Assembly (NCBI GenBank): GCA_963807225.1
Contig: CAWEAD010000006.1
Coordinates: 1 to 64,000 of the forward strand
Reading direction: 5' to 3'
Origin: JAGVGT01 sp963807225
GTDB taxonomy: Bacteria; Desulfobacterota; Desulfobulbia; Desulfobulbales; JAGXFP01
DNA length: 64,000 nt
Part shown: positions 43,242 to 52,100 of the stretch, in pieces
Numbering within the stretch: position 1 is the stretch's first letter
Layout of the letters: the number at the start of each line of letters is the position of its first letter
The notes under the pieces: generated by a model
Seen by the model: the letters and a program-made list of their open reading frames with translations, nothing else
What the model was told of the DNA's origin: nothing
Database searches by the model: none
Program-made: the position numbers and the translations under genes

Positions 43242-45734
43242 TTACCTGTCGATCACCGTAAGTTCCGTTGCCTGCAGGCGCCGGGGCCAGGATGCCAGCC
43301 GGTCGCGCAATCGATAATGCCGGGGCAGGATGAAGCAGCCCCGGGCCATACCTGCCTCCAGACGGATCTCCAGTTCGATCTCTCCCCGGCCCAGATCCAG
43401 CCGGACCCGGCAACGGTCGCTGAGACCGGCCGGGGCCGCATCATCGGGATGCATCCAGGCCCAGGGGGCGGGGGTCAATCCTTGCACCACCTCACCCCGG
43501 GAGGACAATTCCTCGGTGCCGAAAATCGCCTCAACCACCAAGACGGTCAGGCCGTCACTTTTGCCTTGGTCCGCTGGCGGGAGTGGCACGGAGGTGAAAC
43601 GCGAAGGCGTTGCCGACTCGGCCAGGATCTTGACGCCGTCGGCGGGATACCCCCGGCCCCGTAACTCGACCGCCCCGGGAAAATCCTCGGGCAACAGGGA
43701 CCAGGGCGATGTCCCGGCCGTCTGGAGTTCAACCCCCAGCTTTCCGCCCAGGGCCAGCAGGGTCGGATAGGCCCCGAGAGTAGTGCCCAGGGGGATATCG
43801 TGGCTGAAGTGGCGGGGCGGGTGGGACTCCTGGCTGAACCGGTGCAGCGGCAGGCCGGGAGGATAGGCCGGGGCGCCATACTGCAGGATGCCGGCCTGGC
43901 TGATGAAGCTGCCGCCCGCCTCGAAGAAGGTGGCGGTGGGCAGGCGGAGGTGGGCCTGCCGGTAAACGGGACTGGGCAGGTAATCGAGCACCAGCAGAAG
44001 TTTGAGTCGTTGCAGGGCCTGCTCCAGACGCTCCCGGTCCGGATAGTCGTGGAAGGGATCGGCTTCCACCACCACCAGCCCCTGCACTTCGCCGGTCTCG
44101 ATGGCCGCCAGAGTCTCCTCGAAACCGTCTTCTTTAGCGCTGAGCAGGGTGGCACCGACACTGTTCGGGCCCCCGGGATCGAGGAAGAAACGGCAGTTAC
44201 TCTTGCATCCTGCCACCGCCCGGGCCAGATCCAGGACCAGAGCTGGCAAAGTCTCCGGTCCCAGCCGGGTGCCGCAGAGCAAGGCGGGGCGGCTGCTCTC
44301 GGCCAGCAGTTGCCCGAATCGGTCGAGGCGGGCCATAAGATTCGGCTCGAACTCCGACTCGGGCAGACCGCGCAGAAAGGCCTCGATTTCGGGAGTGGTC
44401 TCTCGGTCTTTAACCCCGGTCAGACCTTTTTTTACCAGCCGGGCCAGAAGGAGGGGGATCTCAGCCAAAGTAGCCGGCAGATGCTCGAAGTCGCAGGACA
44501 GCCGGATCGGCCTGGGGTCAAGCACCAGAAGCCGGGCTCCGTGCCGCACCGCCTGGCGCAGGGCCAGGGCCAGCATCGGCGCCTCGTTCAGGGGATCCAG
44601 CCCCACTACGATCAGCAGGTCGGCCCGTTCCAGATCGGCCGGGCTCGCGGCCAACCCCCGGTCAACACGGTGGATCACCTGCGCCAACGCCCGGCCCCGT
44701 TGGCCATCGACAAAGAAATTCGGCCCACGCCACTGCAACTCCCGGCAGAGACGGGCGAGCAATAATTGAGTCTCCAGGCTGTTGCGTTCCGAACCCAGCA
44801 CCGCCACTGAACTGCTGCCGCCAAGGTCGATGATGTCCCGCAGCCGTTCGGCCGCCAGGGTCAGCCCTTCTTCCCGGGTCACGGCGCGACCGTCCGACTC
44901 GGTCAGGCGGGGACGATCCGCCTGGTTGGTGTAGCCGAAACCGTAGCGGCCCCGGTCGCAGAGAAAATGGCCGTTGACTTTCGGGTTGGGGCGGGCCGTC
45001 AATCTGATCAGCTCCCGATAGCGGCCGTTGACGGTGGTGTTACAGCCCAGGCTGCAATGGAGGCAGAGGGAAGGGGATCTTTCCAGATCCCAGTACCGGG
45101 CCTTGTAGCGCGAGGGCTTGTCGGTGAGAACCCCGGTGGGGCAGAGATCGATGAGATTGCCGCTGAAGGGGTTTTCCAGAGCGCCGTCCGCGAAACGACC
45201 GAAGTAGAGCCGGGCGCCGATCCCCAGGGCGCCGAAGTCGCGGTAGCCTGCGTATTCCTGGTAGAAGCGGACGCAACGGTAGCAATGGATGCAACGGTTC
45301 ATCTCGTGCTGAACCAGCGGGCCGAGGTCCTGGTCTCGAAAGGTCCGTTTGGCGCCGGTATAGCGGCGGCGGCCGTGGCCGCCGGAAACGGTCTCGTCTT
45401 GCAGCAGGCAGTGGCCGCCTTCGTCGCAGACCGGACAGTCATGGGGATGGTTCAGCATCAGCCACTCGATGATATGGCGGCGAAAGTCGACGGCCTCGGG
45501 ATGGGTGGTGGAGACCACCATGCCATCCATGGCCCTGGTCATGCAGCTCATCTGCAGCCCCTTGACCGGACCGTCGAGAAACTTGACCGCGCACATCCGG
45601 CAGGCCCCCACCGCCCCCAGGGCCGGATGATAGCAGAAGCGGGGAATCATGATCCCCAGCTGTTCGGCGGCCTCGATCACCTGGGTGTCGTCGGGCACCG
45701 TGATTTTTCGGTTATCGATGGTCAGTGTGGGCAT
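43242..45734 (-). CDS. nuoG: NADH-quinone oxidoreductase subunit G
   Basis: 830 residues. The N-terminal 2Fe-2S domain has CYHPALGAVGACRMC. A His/Cys cluster region (HDCPVCDEGGHCLLQ) and the 4Fe-4S motifs CIHCYRC and CPTG follow. A CLHCSLGC set ending ...FLCDRGRYG is consistent with the extra N7 cluster seen in E. coli. The molybdopterin-type C-terminal half is degenerate, as usual. Confidence 0.94.
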   Translation of the reverse strand: MPTLTIDNRKITVPDDTQVIEAAEQLGIMIPRFCYHPALGAVGACRMCAVKFLDGPVKGLQMSCMTRAMDGMVVSTTHPEAVDFRRHIIEWLMLNHPHDCPVCDEGGHCLLQDETVSGGHGRRRYTGAKRTFRDQDLGPLVQHEMNRCIHCYRCVRFYQEYAGYRDFGALGIGARLYFGRFADGALENPFSGNLIDLCPTGVLTDKPSRYKARYWDLERSPSLCLHCSLGCNTTVNGRYRELIRLTARPNPKVNGHFLCDRGRYGFGYTNQADRPRLTESDGRAVTREEGLTLAAERLRDIIDLGGSSSVAVLGSERNSLETQLLLARLCRELQWRGPNFFVDGQRGRALAQVIHRVDRGLAASPADLERADLLIVVGLDPLNEAPMLALALRQAVRHGARLLVLDPRPIRLSCDFEHLPATLAEIPLLLARLVKKGLTGVKDRETTPEIEAFLRGLPESEFEPNLMARLDRFGQLLAESSRPALLCGTRLGPETLPALVLDLARAVAGCKSNCRFFLDPGGPNSVGATLLSAKEDGFEETLAAIETGEVQGLVVVEADPFHDYPDRERLEQALQRLKLLLVLDYLPSPVYRQAHLRLPTATFFEAGGSFISQAGILQYGAPAYPPGLPLHRFSQESHPPRHFSHDIPLGTTLGAYPTLLALGGKLGVELQTAGTSPWSLLPEDFPGAVELRGRGYPADGVKILAESATPSRFTSVPLPPADQGKSDGLTVLVVEAIFGTEELSSRGEVVQGLTPAPWAWMHPDDAAPAGLSDRCRVRLDLGRGEIELEIRLEAGMARGCFILPRHYRLRDRLASWPRRLQATELTVIDR

Positions 45735-45860
45735 GGGTAAATTATGAATTAAGAATTAAGAATGAAAAATTTATTTGAGCTGTAATGGGAGGGTGGCTCC
45801 GTAATTTTAATCCCATAATTACCATTGTTCCAAAGCCTGTATGTTTTTCCCAACTTCATC

Positions 45861-47132
45861 TCATTTCCCAAAAGGGCAACCCTTCTGACTCAAGTGTTCC
45901 CGCAGTTCATCCTCGAAATAGTCGAGCAGGCCTAGGACCGGTTCGGCGGCGCCCGGGGCCAGGGGGCAGTATGCGTGGGACATCGACTGGGCCAGGTGGC
46001 GCAGCTGGGGAATACAGTCCTCCTCGGCCTCGCCGTTCTCGAAGCGCTGCAGGAGATTATGGATATAGGGCAGCCCTTCCCGGCAGGGGGTGCACCAGCC
46101 GCATGACTCGCGCATGAAGAAGGCGATCAGGTTGAGGGTGGCGCCCACCAGACAGGTCTCCCGATCGAAGACGATGATCGAACCGGTGCCCAGTCGGCTG
46201 CCGATCTTTTTCAGGGGCTCAAAGTCCATTTCCACCTGGTAATGCATTTTGGGCAGAAAACCGGTGGAGGCGCCGCCCGGCAGGCAGGCCTTGAACTCGG
46301 TGCCGGGCAGCATGCCGCCGCCCTCGCCCTCGATGATCTCGGAGAGCGGGGTGCCGATGGGCAGTTCGTAGCAGCCCGGTTTGGCCACCCGGCCGGAGAG
46401 CGAGAATAGTTTGGTGCCGGCGCCCGATTCGCTGCGGGCCAGATTTTTGAACCATTGCGGTCCATGGCGGAGGATCGGTCCGATGCAGGCCAGGGTCTCG
46501 GCGTTATTGACCACCGTCGGTTGGCCCCAGAGGCCGCGGTCGGTCAGATGGACGCCGGGGATTTTGCTGGGGTTGGGGCGCCGGCCGGAAATGGCGTTGA
46601 TCTGGGCCGAGGCCTCGCCGCAAATGTAGCGGCCGGCGCTGCGGTGGACCACGATGTCGAAGGAGAAGTCGCTGCCCAGGATGTGCTCACCCAGAAACCC
46701 AGCCGCTCGCGCCCGGCCCAGTTCGGTTTCGATCAGGGTGGCGTCCTGTTCATAAGAGGGGCGGATGAAGAAGATGCCCCGGCTGGCCGAGATGGCGTAG
46801 GCCGATAAAATTATTCCTTCGATGACCAGATGGGGGTCGAGGTTGACCAGGACCCGGTCCTTGAAGGTGCCGGGCTCCATCTCGTCGGTATTGGGCACCA
46901 GATAGCGGGGGTGAGGCGCCTCCTTGGCCAGGGAGCGCCATTTCCTGCCGGTGGGATATCCGGCCCCGCCCCGGCCCAGCAGACCGGAATCGGCGACGAT
47001 ATCGCAGACCTCTTCGGGTTTGAGCTCCCGCAGGGTCCTGGTCAGGGCCTCGTAGCCCCCGGTTTCCCGGTATTCTTCCAGGGTAGCCGGCCGGCCGGGT
47101 TGGCGGTTATTGAACAGGGCTTTTTCGCTCAT
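45861..47132 (-). CDS. nuoF: NADH-quinone oxidoreductase subunit F (FMN, NADH site)
   Basis: 423 residues from MSEKALFNNRQPG (47132). FMN/NADH-binding motifs GRGGAGYPTGRKW and RYICGEASAQINAI, the 4Fe-4S motif ESCGWCTPCREG with the fourth cysteine in AYCPLAPGAAEP, E. coli-like. In the usual ICGEETAL motif the second glutamate is alanine here (GEASAQ); that position lies near bound nucleotide in solved structures. A 126-base AT-rich gap separates it from nuoG. Confidence 0.93.
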   Translation of the reverse strand: MSEKALFNNRQPGRPATLEEYRETGGYEALTRTLRELKPEEVCDIVADSGLLGRGGAGYPTGRKWRSLAKEAPHPRYLVPNTDEMEPGTFKDRVLVNLDPHLVIEGIILSAYAISASRGIFFIRPSYEQDATLIETELGRARAAGFLGEHILGSDFSFDIVVHRSAGRYICGEASAQINAISGRRPNPSKIPGVHLTDRGLWGQPTVVNNAETLACIGPILRHGPQWFKNLARSESGAGTKLFSLSGRVAKPGCYELPIGTPLSEIIEGEGGGMLPGTEFKACLPGGASTGFLPKMHYQVEMDFEPLKKIGSRLGTGSIIVFDRETCLVGATLNLIAFFMRESCGWCTPCREGLPYIHNLLQRFENGEAEEDCIPQLRHLAQSMSHAYCPLAPGAAEPVLGLLDYFEDELREHLSQKGCPFGK

Positions 47133-47268
47133 AGTCAAACTTGAATTCCCATCAAAAGTCGCGCAAACGTCCGGCGGCGCCACGGAGGTGCGGAAGAGGC
47201 CGGCGAATTATAGCCCGTCTGCGAGCAGGCCGAAGACAAAGCAAGTGTGGTGCTGCCGGATGTTTGCG

Positions 47269-47763
47269 TCATCGACAGATCACCAGATCGCAAGGCCTGC
47301 TGCGCAGATCTTCCAGGATGCGGTCGATCTCCCCGTCCGTCAGGGGCCCGAAAAACTGGCCGTTGATCAGCATGGCCGGGGCATGATCGCAGTAGCCCAG
47401 ACAGGCGGCCGGCACCACCGTGAACATCCCGTCGGCAGAGGTCTCGCCCGGCGCCACGCCCAGGGTGCGGCACAGGTAGGCCAGCACCGATTCACCTTTA
47501 AGCATCCAGCAGACCACACTGTCACAGACATGGATGACGAAGCGGCCCACCGGTTCCCGGTAGATAAAGTCGTAAAAGGTGGCCAGTTCCTCCAGTTCCA
47601 GGGGGGTCATATTCAGGAGTTCGGCGCCCTCTTGAACCGCCTCGTCACTCAGATAGCCGTAATGATGCTGCAACCGGTACATTACCTCCACCGCCAGTTC
47701 GCGCGGCTTGGGAGCCTGGTCGATCATTTCCCGCAGGTTATGGCGCAGTTCTTCGGGGATCAT
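47269..47763 (-). CDS. nuoE: NADH-quinone oxidoreductase subunit E (2Fe-2S)
   Basis: 164 residues from MIPEELRHNLREM (47763), AGGA ribosome site, 10 bp after nuoBCD. Thioredoxin-like 2Fe-2S domain with ligands in CDSVVCW and AACLGYCDHAPAM. Pairs with NuoF in the NADH-dehydrogenase arm. Confidence 0.94.
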   Translation of the reverse strand: MIPEELRHNLREMIDQAPKPRELAVEVMYRLQHHYGYLSDEAVQEGAELLNMTPLELEELATFYDFIYREPVGRFVIHVCDSVVCWMLKGESVLAYLCRTLGVAPGETSADGMFTVVPAACLGYCDHAPAMLINGQFFGPLTDGEIDRILEDLRSRPCDLVICR

Positions 47764-47773
47764 ATCTTCATTC

Positions 47774-50149
47774 CTAACGATCGATGTCCGGCAGGATGTA
47801 ATCCAGCGAGCCCAGAATGGCGACCAGATCGGCGATCGAGCGCCCCTCGGCCAGAATCGGCAGGGTCTGGATATTGGCGAAGCCGGGCGACCGGATCCGC
47901 AACCGGTAAGGTTTGCCCTGGCCCTCGCTGACCAGGTAATAACCCTGTTCACCCCGGGGCGCCTCGGTGGCCGCATAGGCTTCGCCTCGGGGCATTTTGG
48001 GGCCGCGGGTGACGTTGACGAAGTGGTGGATCAGGCTCTCGATATCCCGCAGGGTTTCCTCCTTGGCCGGGATGGCGTAGCGGTAATCGGCGGTGATGTA
48101 GCGTCCCTCCGGCATTCGGGCCGCCGCCTGTTCGATGATGCGCAGGGACTGGCGCATCTCCTCGACCCGTACCCGGTAGCGGGCCAGGCAGTCGCCGGTG
48201 TCGGCGGTGGGGATTTCGAAGTCGAAGGCCGGGTAGGCGGCGTAGGGAATCTTTTTCCTCAAATCCCACTCCAGGCCGCAGGCCCTGAGGTTGGCGCCGC
48301 TCATCCCCCAGTCCATGGCCTCGGTGAGCGAGATCGCGCCCACCCCTTTGACCCGGGCCAGGAAGATGGGATTGCGGTCGATCAGGGCCTGATACTCGCC
48401 GATCCGTTGGGCGAAGATCGAAGTGAAATTGCTCACTGCCTCCTTCCAGCCCCGGGGCAGGTCCATGGCGGTGCCGCCGATCCGGAACCAGGCGGGATGC
48501 AGCCGGCCGCCGGTGATCAGTTCGACGATATCCATGATCTGTTCCCGTTCCCGGAAGGTATAGAAGATCGGGTTCATCATCCCCAGATCCTGGACGAAGG
48601 TGCCGACGAAGAGTAAATGGTTGGAGAGTCGGAAGAGCTCGGAGAGCATCACCCGAATGTATTGAGCCCGCTCCGGGACCTCGATCCCGGCCAGGGTCTC
48701 CACCGCCGAGAGATAGGAGAGGTTATTGGCCACTCCGCTCAGATAGTCCACCCGGTCGGTATAGGGAATGAACTGGTGCCAGGACTGGCGCTCGCCGATC
48801 TTCTCGACTCCGCGATGGTGGTTGCCGATGTCCAGGTCGAGGTCGACGATCTCCTCGCCGCGCAGGGCGAGAACCACCCGCAGTACTCCATGGGTGCTGT
48901 AATGGTGCGGGCCCAGGTTCAGGATCAGATTTTCGTTGTCTCCCTCCCGGCCCAGAAGTTCGGCTGCGTCCACAGGCTGGAACTGCTCCGCCTCGGCCCG
49001 GGTGAACGGGGCCATCTCGGTGGCCCGGCCCGGATAATCCTTGCGCAGCGGGTGACCGACCCAGTCATGGGGCATCAACAGACGCCGCAGGTTGGGATGG
49101 TTGCGGAAGCGCAGGCCGAACATATCGAAGACCTCCCGCTCATACCAGTTGGCCGAAGGCCAGAGCGGAGTCAAGCTTTCCATGGTCGGCTCCGAGCCGG
49201 AGAGGGGCACCTTGAGCCGCAGCCGGGAGGCCGTTCCGAAGGAGAGCAGGTGATAGACCAGGGTGAAGTCGGCATCGACCTTGGGGTTGCGAGCCGATTC
49301 GTCAACCGCGGTCAGGTCCTCCAGCCGTTCGTAGCGGACCGCCGCCTCGGACTTTAAATAGCTCAACACTTCCAGGGCCCGGCCGGGGTCGGTTTCCAGG
49401 GTGAGCATGTCCGTGACCGGGGCCAGGATCCGGACCGCCGCACCGAACCGTTCGCCCAGGGCGGCGACCAATTGGTGGTCCCGCTCCGGCAGCTTGAGGT
49501 CGCGGGGGGGCGGAGTCCACATCAAATCGGTACGGCTGCCCCGGAAATCGGGCGGCAGTTCGGCGGTGCCGCGGATGGTGCAGCCGGCATAACCGGGTCC
49601 CCGGGCATCCCGAGCTTTGTCGTGGCCGTCGACCCGGAGCCCGTCGGTCGAGCCCTGGCTGCCACCGGCAAGATGGAAGACTGTTCGGGCCGGCCGTTCC
49701 CGGCGCCTGATCTTCTCCTGTAGAGTCATAAGCCCCTGCAGCAGCGCCTCGGGCCGGGGCGGGCAGCCGGGGACGTAGACGTCCACCGGCAGGATCTGAT
49801 CCACCCCCTGGACCACGCTGTAAACGTCGTACATGCCGCCGCTGTTGGAGCAGGAACCCATGGAGATCACCCACTTGGGTTCGCCCATCTGCTCATAGAG
49901 GCGCAGGACCACCGGCGCCGCCTTCTTGAAGACGGTGCCGGAGACGATCAGCACATCGGCCTGACGCGGCGAGCCGCGAAAAACCTCGGAGCCGAAACGG
50001 GCGATATCGTAGCGGGAGGTGAAGGCCGTGGCCTCTTCGACAAAGCAGCAGGAGAGCCCGAAAAAGAGGGGCCAGAGCGAGTTGGCGTGGGCCCAGTTGA
50101 TGATCCGGTCGGCGATGTTGGGTTCCGGGGTGGTGGTGGCGAGCTTCAT
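47774..50149 (-). CDS. nuoBCD: NuoBCD triple-fusion subunit of complex I
   Basis: One 791-residue frame from MKLATTTPEPN (50149), overlapping the nuoA stop. The NuoB part (about 1-165) has the cluster N2 cysteines in FGLSCCFVEEA, MGSCSNSGG and VPGCPPRPEAL. After a ~60-residue linker the NuoC part (about 225-370) contains WYEREVFDMFGL. The NuoD part (about 395-791) begins NLGPHHYSTHGVLRV, includes the quinone-site region, and ends ILGSLDYILPDIDR. There is no stop or ribosome site at the joins. NuoCD fusions are common; joining NuoB as well is less usual. Confidence 0.95.
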   Translation of the reverse strand: MKLATTTPEPNIADRIINWAHANSLWPLFFGLSCCFVEEATAFTSRYDIARFGSEVFRGSPRQADVLIVSGTVFKKAAPVVLRLYEQMGEPKWVISMGSCSNSGGMYDVYSVVQGVDQILPVDVYVPGCPPRPEALLQGLMTLQEKIRRRERPARTVFHLAGGSQGSTDGLRVDGHDKARDARGPGYAGCTIRGTAELPPDFRGSRTDLMWTPPPRDLKLPERDHQLVAALGERFGAAVRILAPVTDMLTLETDPGRALEVLSYLKSEAAVRYERLEDLTAVDESARNPKVDADFTLVYHLLSFGTASRLRLKVPLSGSEPTMESLTPLWPSANWYEREVFDMFGLRFRNHPNLRRLLMPHDWVGHPLRKDYPGRATEMAPFTRAEAEQFQPVDAAELLGREGDNENLILNLGPHHYSTHGVLRVVLALRGEEIVDLDLDIGNHHRGVEKIGERQSWHQFIPYTDRVDYLSGVANNLSYLSAVETLAGIEVPERAQYIRVMLSELFRLSNHLLFVGTFVQDLGMMNPIFYTFREREQIMDIVELITGGRLHPAWFRIGGTAMDLPRGWKEAVSNFTSIFAQRIGEYQALIDRNPIFLARVKGVGAISLTEAMDWGMSGANLRACGLEWDLRKKIPYAAYPAFDFEIPTADTGDCLARYRVRVEEMRQSLRIIEQAAARMPEGRYITADYRYAIPAKEETLRDIESLIHHFVNVTRGPKMPRGEAYAATEAPRGEQGYYLVSEGQGKPYRLRIRSPGFANIQTLPILAEGRSIADLVAILGSLDYILPDIDR

Positions 50150-50592
50150 GGACGACCCACCCCCCACTCCAGCCCGTTCTTGGCCCAGAGATAGACCAGG
50201 CTCAAAGCCAGAACCCCGATGAAGGAGGTGATCTCCAGCCAGCCCCACCAGCCCAGGGGCTCCATGGCGACCGCCCAGGAGAAAATAAAGGCCCCCTCGA
50301 CATCGAAGAGCAGGAAAAAGATGGCCACCAGATAAAAGGGAGCGGGGTGGGGTGGCCGCAGGCCGGGGCTGGGCAGCACCCCGCACTCGTAGGGCCGCAG
50401 CTTTTCGGGATTGACGCGCTTCTCACCCAGCCAGCCGGCCAGCCAGAGGATGACGCCGATGAGCAAAAAGACCATCAGGGCGTAGATCGCCAGGCTGACC
50501 AGCCCCGGAGACCAGGGCGAGAAGTCGGTATGTGCGGGGACGAAATCCATTAATTGCGCGCAGTCCGAAAGGCCCGGCCTTTCGGTAATCAT
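50146..50592 (-). CDS. nuoA: NADH-quinone oxidoreductase subunit A
   Basis: First gene of the operon. 148 residues from 50592, or 134 from MDFVPAHTDF at 50550; neither start has a clear ribosome site. Three membrane helices with KLRPYECGVLPSPG in the loop and FLLFDVEGAFIFSWAV in helix two, the typical conserved acidic pair. The 262 bases upstream should hold the operon promoter, but I see no strong consensus. Confidence 0.92.
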   Translation of the reverse strand: MITERPGLSDCAQLMDFVPAHTDFSPWSPGLVSLAIYALMVFLLIGVILWLAGWLGEKRVNPEKLRPYECGVLPSPGLRPPHPAPFYLVAIFFLLFDVEGAFIFSWAVAMEPLGWWGWLEITSFIGVLALSLVYLWAKNGLEWGVGRP

Positions 50593-50834
50593 TTCCGGAT
50601 GCCGTGGCGGGATAATGCCGCCGGACTTGACGGACTTGCCACGGGGTGTCTGTCTGTTTCTTCGATTGTAGTAGCGAAGAGCCCGGTATGTATAGCCTAA
50701 AATTATTTTTCCCGATGGGAGGAAGGTAGGAAGGGCGGTTTAGGGTGGCGCGGCGGTTTAGGGAAGGGCGCTGAGTGAAGGCCGGCAGCAGGTCACGGAT
50801 GCTGTGGAACGGGGCGGTAAAGGGAAGGGTTTTG

Positions 50835-50862
50835 CCGGTTGAACCGCCCCAGGTTCAACCGG
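50835..50862. terminator. Hairpin at the end of ygbA
   Basis: CCGGTTGAAC (50835-50844) and GTTCAACCGG (50853-50862) form a perfect 10-bp stem that overlaps the ygbA stop codon. No T-run follows on the minus strand, so termination is uncertain. Confidence 0.4.
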
Positions 50863-51205
50863 GGGCGGATGGCGGTTGTTTTCGGGGCCCCGGCTGCTTC
50901 CGCCGGCTGTCGAGCAGATGGCCCAAGGCCAGGAGGGGATGACGCCAGGCCAGGCGTGGCCCGGCGTAGCGCATCACCGTCCGGATCTTCTCGCGCAAGG
51001 CCGGCTTGTAACAGTGGATCGGGCAGTTGCCGCAGGTGGTTTTGTTCTCCTGGAAGGGGCAGTGGGCCAGACGCAGCCTGGCGTACTCCAGGAGCTCGCG
51101 GCAATCTGGACAAAGTTCGCCGGTGCTTTGGTGATGATCGCGGCAGTAGAGCCTGATCATCAGCTCCACCGTCCGTCGTTCCCTCCGCATCCGGGGGTGG
51201 GTCAT
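50855..51205 (-). CDS. ygbA: YgbA-like protein (nitrous oxide-stimulated promoter family)
   Basis: 116 residues from MTHPRMRRERRTVELMIRLY (51205). Six cysteines in CRDHH, LCPDCREL, HCPF and TCGNCPIHCYKP give the metal-binding pattern of the YgbA_NO family. YgbA in enterics is induced by nitrosative stress under NsrR control. It is 5 bp after the siroheme-protein gene, so the two form an operon that suggests handling of nitrogen or sulfur oxides. Confidence 0.85.
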   Translation of the reverse strand: MTHPRMRRERRTVELMIRLYCRDHHQSTGELCPDCRELLEYARLRLAHCPFQENKTTCGNCPIHCYKPALREKIRTVMRYAGPRLAWRHPLLALGHLLDSRRKQPGPRKQPPSAPG

Positions 51206-51210
51206 GTCCT

Positions 51211-52005
51211 TTAACCCTCCTGGAGAAAACCGGTCAGTTCGGCCAGCTCGATACGGCGCATCAAGCGGCCGGTTCTTTCCATCTTCCGGGCCCGCTGTTG
51301 GTAGAAATCCAGACAACGGCGGGCCAGGGTGACAACCTCATCGTCGTTCAAACCCTCGCCGACCAGATCACCGATCCGGGGGGCGCCGCCGCCGTTGCCG
51401 CCGAAAATCAGGTTCCAGCCTTTAGTGGTGCCGAAGATGCCGAGATCGCGCAGATAGCTTTCGCAGCAGTTGAACTGGCAGCCGGAGATGCCGACCTTGG
51501 TCTTGGCCGGCAGGGCCAAGGGCAGCAGCACTTCTTCGATCTTCTTGCCCAGGGCCAGGGTATCCTGACGGCCGTATTTGCACCATTGTTGACCCGGGCA
51601 GGCCTGGATGTAGTGGATACCGGCCGGTTTCTTAGGTCCTTCGGGCAACCCCAGTTCCCGCCAGATCTCGGCGGCCGTCGCCGGCGAGTGGCCGCCGATG
51701 GCCAGACGCTGGGCGCCGGTAATCTTCAGGAAGGGGATCCGGTGCTCCCGGGCCAGGGCGGCGATCCGCTCCAGGTATTCGGGAGTGACCAGCCCCATCT
51801 TGGGACCGGGCAGAACATTATAACTCTTGCAGCCTTCCCCTGAGGTCGAATCTGCTTGGTTATCAATCTGTGGACATACGGAGGTATAGTCCACAGATTT
51901 CTGCCTTGCATCTCCGGCCTCAGGGGAAGACTGCTCCTGTTGAACCTGGTTCGGAGGATTTGCCGCGGGACGTTTTTCAGAGAATTTCATGTGGGTGTCA
52001 GTCAT
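51211..52005 (-). CDS. Small siroheme/4Fe-4S sulfite-nitrite reductase-like protein
   Basis: 264 residues, single reductase repeat. It has a ferredoxin-like half (LPGPKMGLVTPEYLERIAAL, LKITGAQRLAIGG) and the siroheme/4Fe-4S cysteine sets ACPGQQWCKYG and GCQFNCCESYLRDLG. The size is close to the small low-spin assimilatory-type sulfite reductases of sulfate reducers. The first ~65 residues are unlike the family and coincide with a 96-base palindromic sequence (51834-51929) read in frame. The true start may be downstream of it, but no good alternative ribosome site was found. Confidence 0.82.
   Translation of the reverse strand: MTDTHMKFSEKRPAANPPNQVQQEQSSPEAGDARQKSVDYTSVCPQIDNQADSTSGEGCKSYNVLPGPKMGLVTPEYLERIAALAREHRIPFLKITGAQRLAIGGHSPATAAEIWRELGLPEGPKKPAGIHYIQACPGQQWCKYGRQDTLALGKKIEEVLLPLALPAKTKVGISGCQFNCCESYLRDLGIFGTTKGWNLIFGGNGGGAPRIGDLVGEGLNDDEVVTLARRCLDFYQQRARKMERTGRLMRRIELAELTGFLQEG
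51834..51929. repeat. 96-bp nested palindrome inside the siroheme-protein gene
   Basis: Outer arms CTTCCCCTGAGG (51834-51845) and CCTCAGGGGAAG (51918-51929) are perfect inverted repeats. Inside, AATCTGTGGAC (51865-51875) pairs with GTCCACAGATT (51889-51899), and the stem continues ATAC/GTAT around a four-base GGAG loop with one bulged A. The length is 96 bases, a multiple of three, and it has no stop on the coding strand. Confidence 0.75.
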
Positions 52006-52100
52006 GGCCGGACTCCTGGATGGAAAAATGATTGTTGTTCAGTAAGCCTATCATATCCCGATCAGGCAGCCCATTCCTTGATCCAGGTCAAGAAATCCGT

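Noticed and set aside
50150..50386. N-terminal extension of NuoBCD upstream of MKLATTTPEP
   Set aside because: It lies within nuoA in another frame. The ATG at 50149 overlaps the nuoA stop in the usual coupled manner and fits NuoB.
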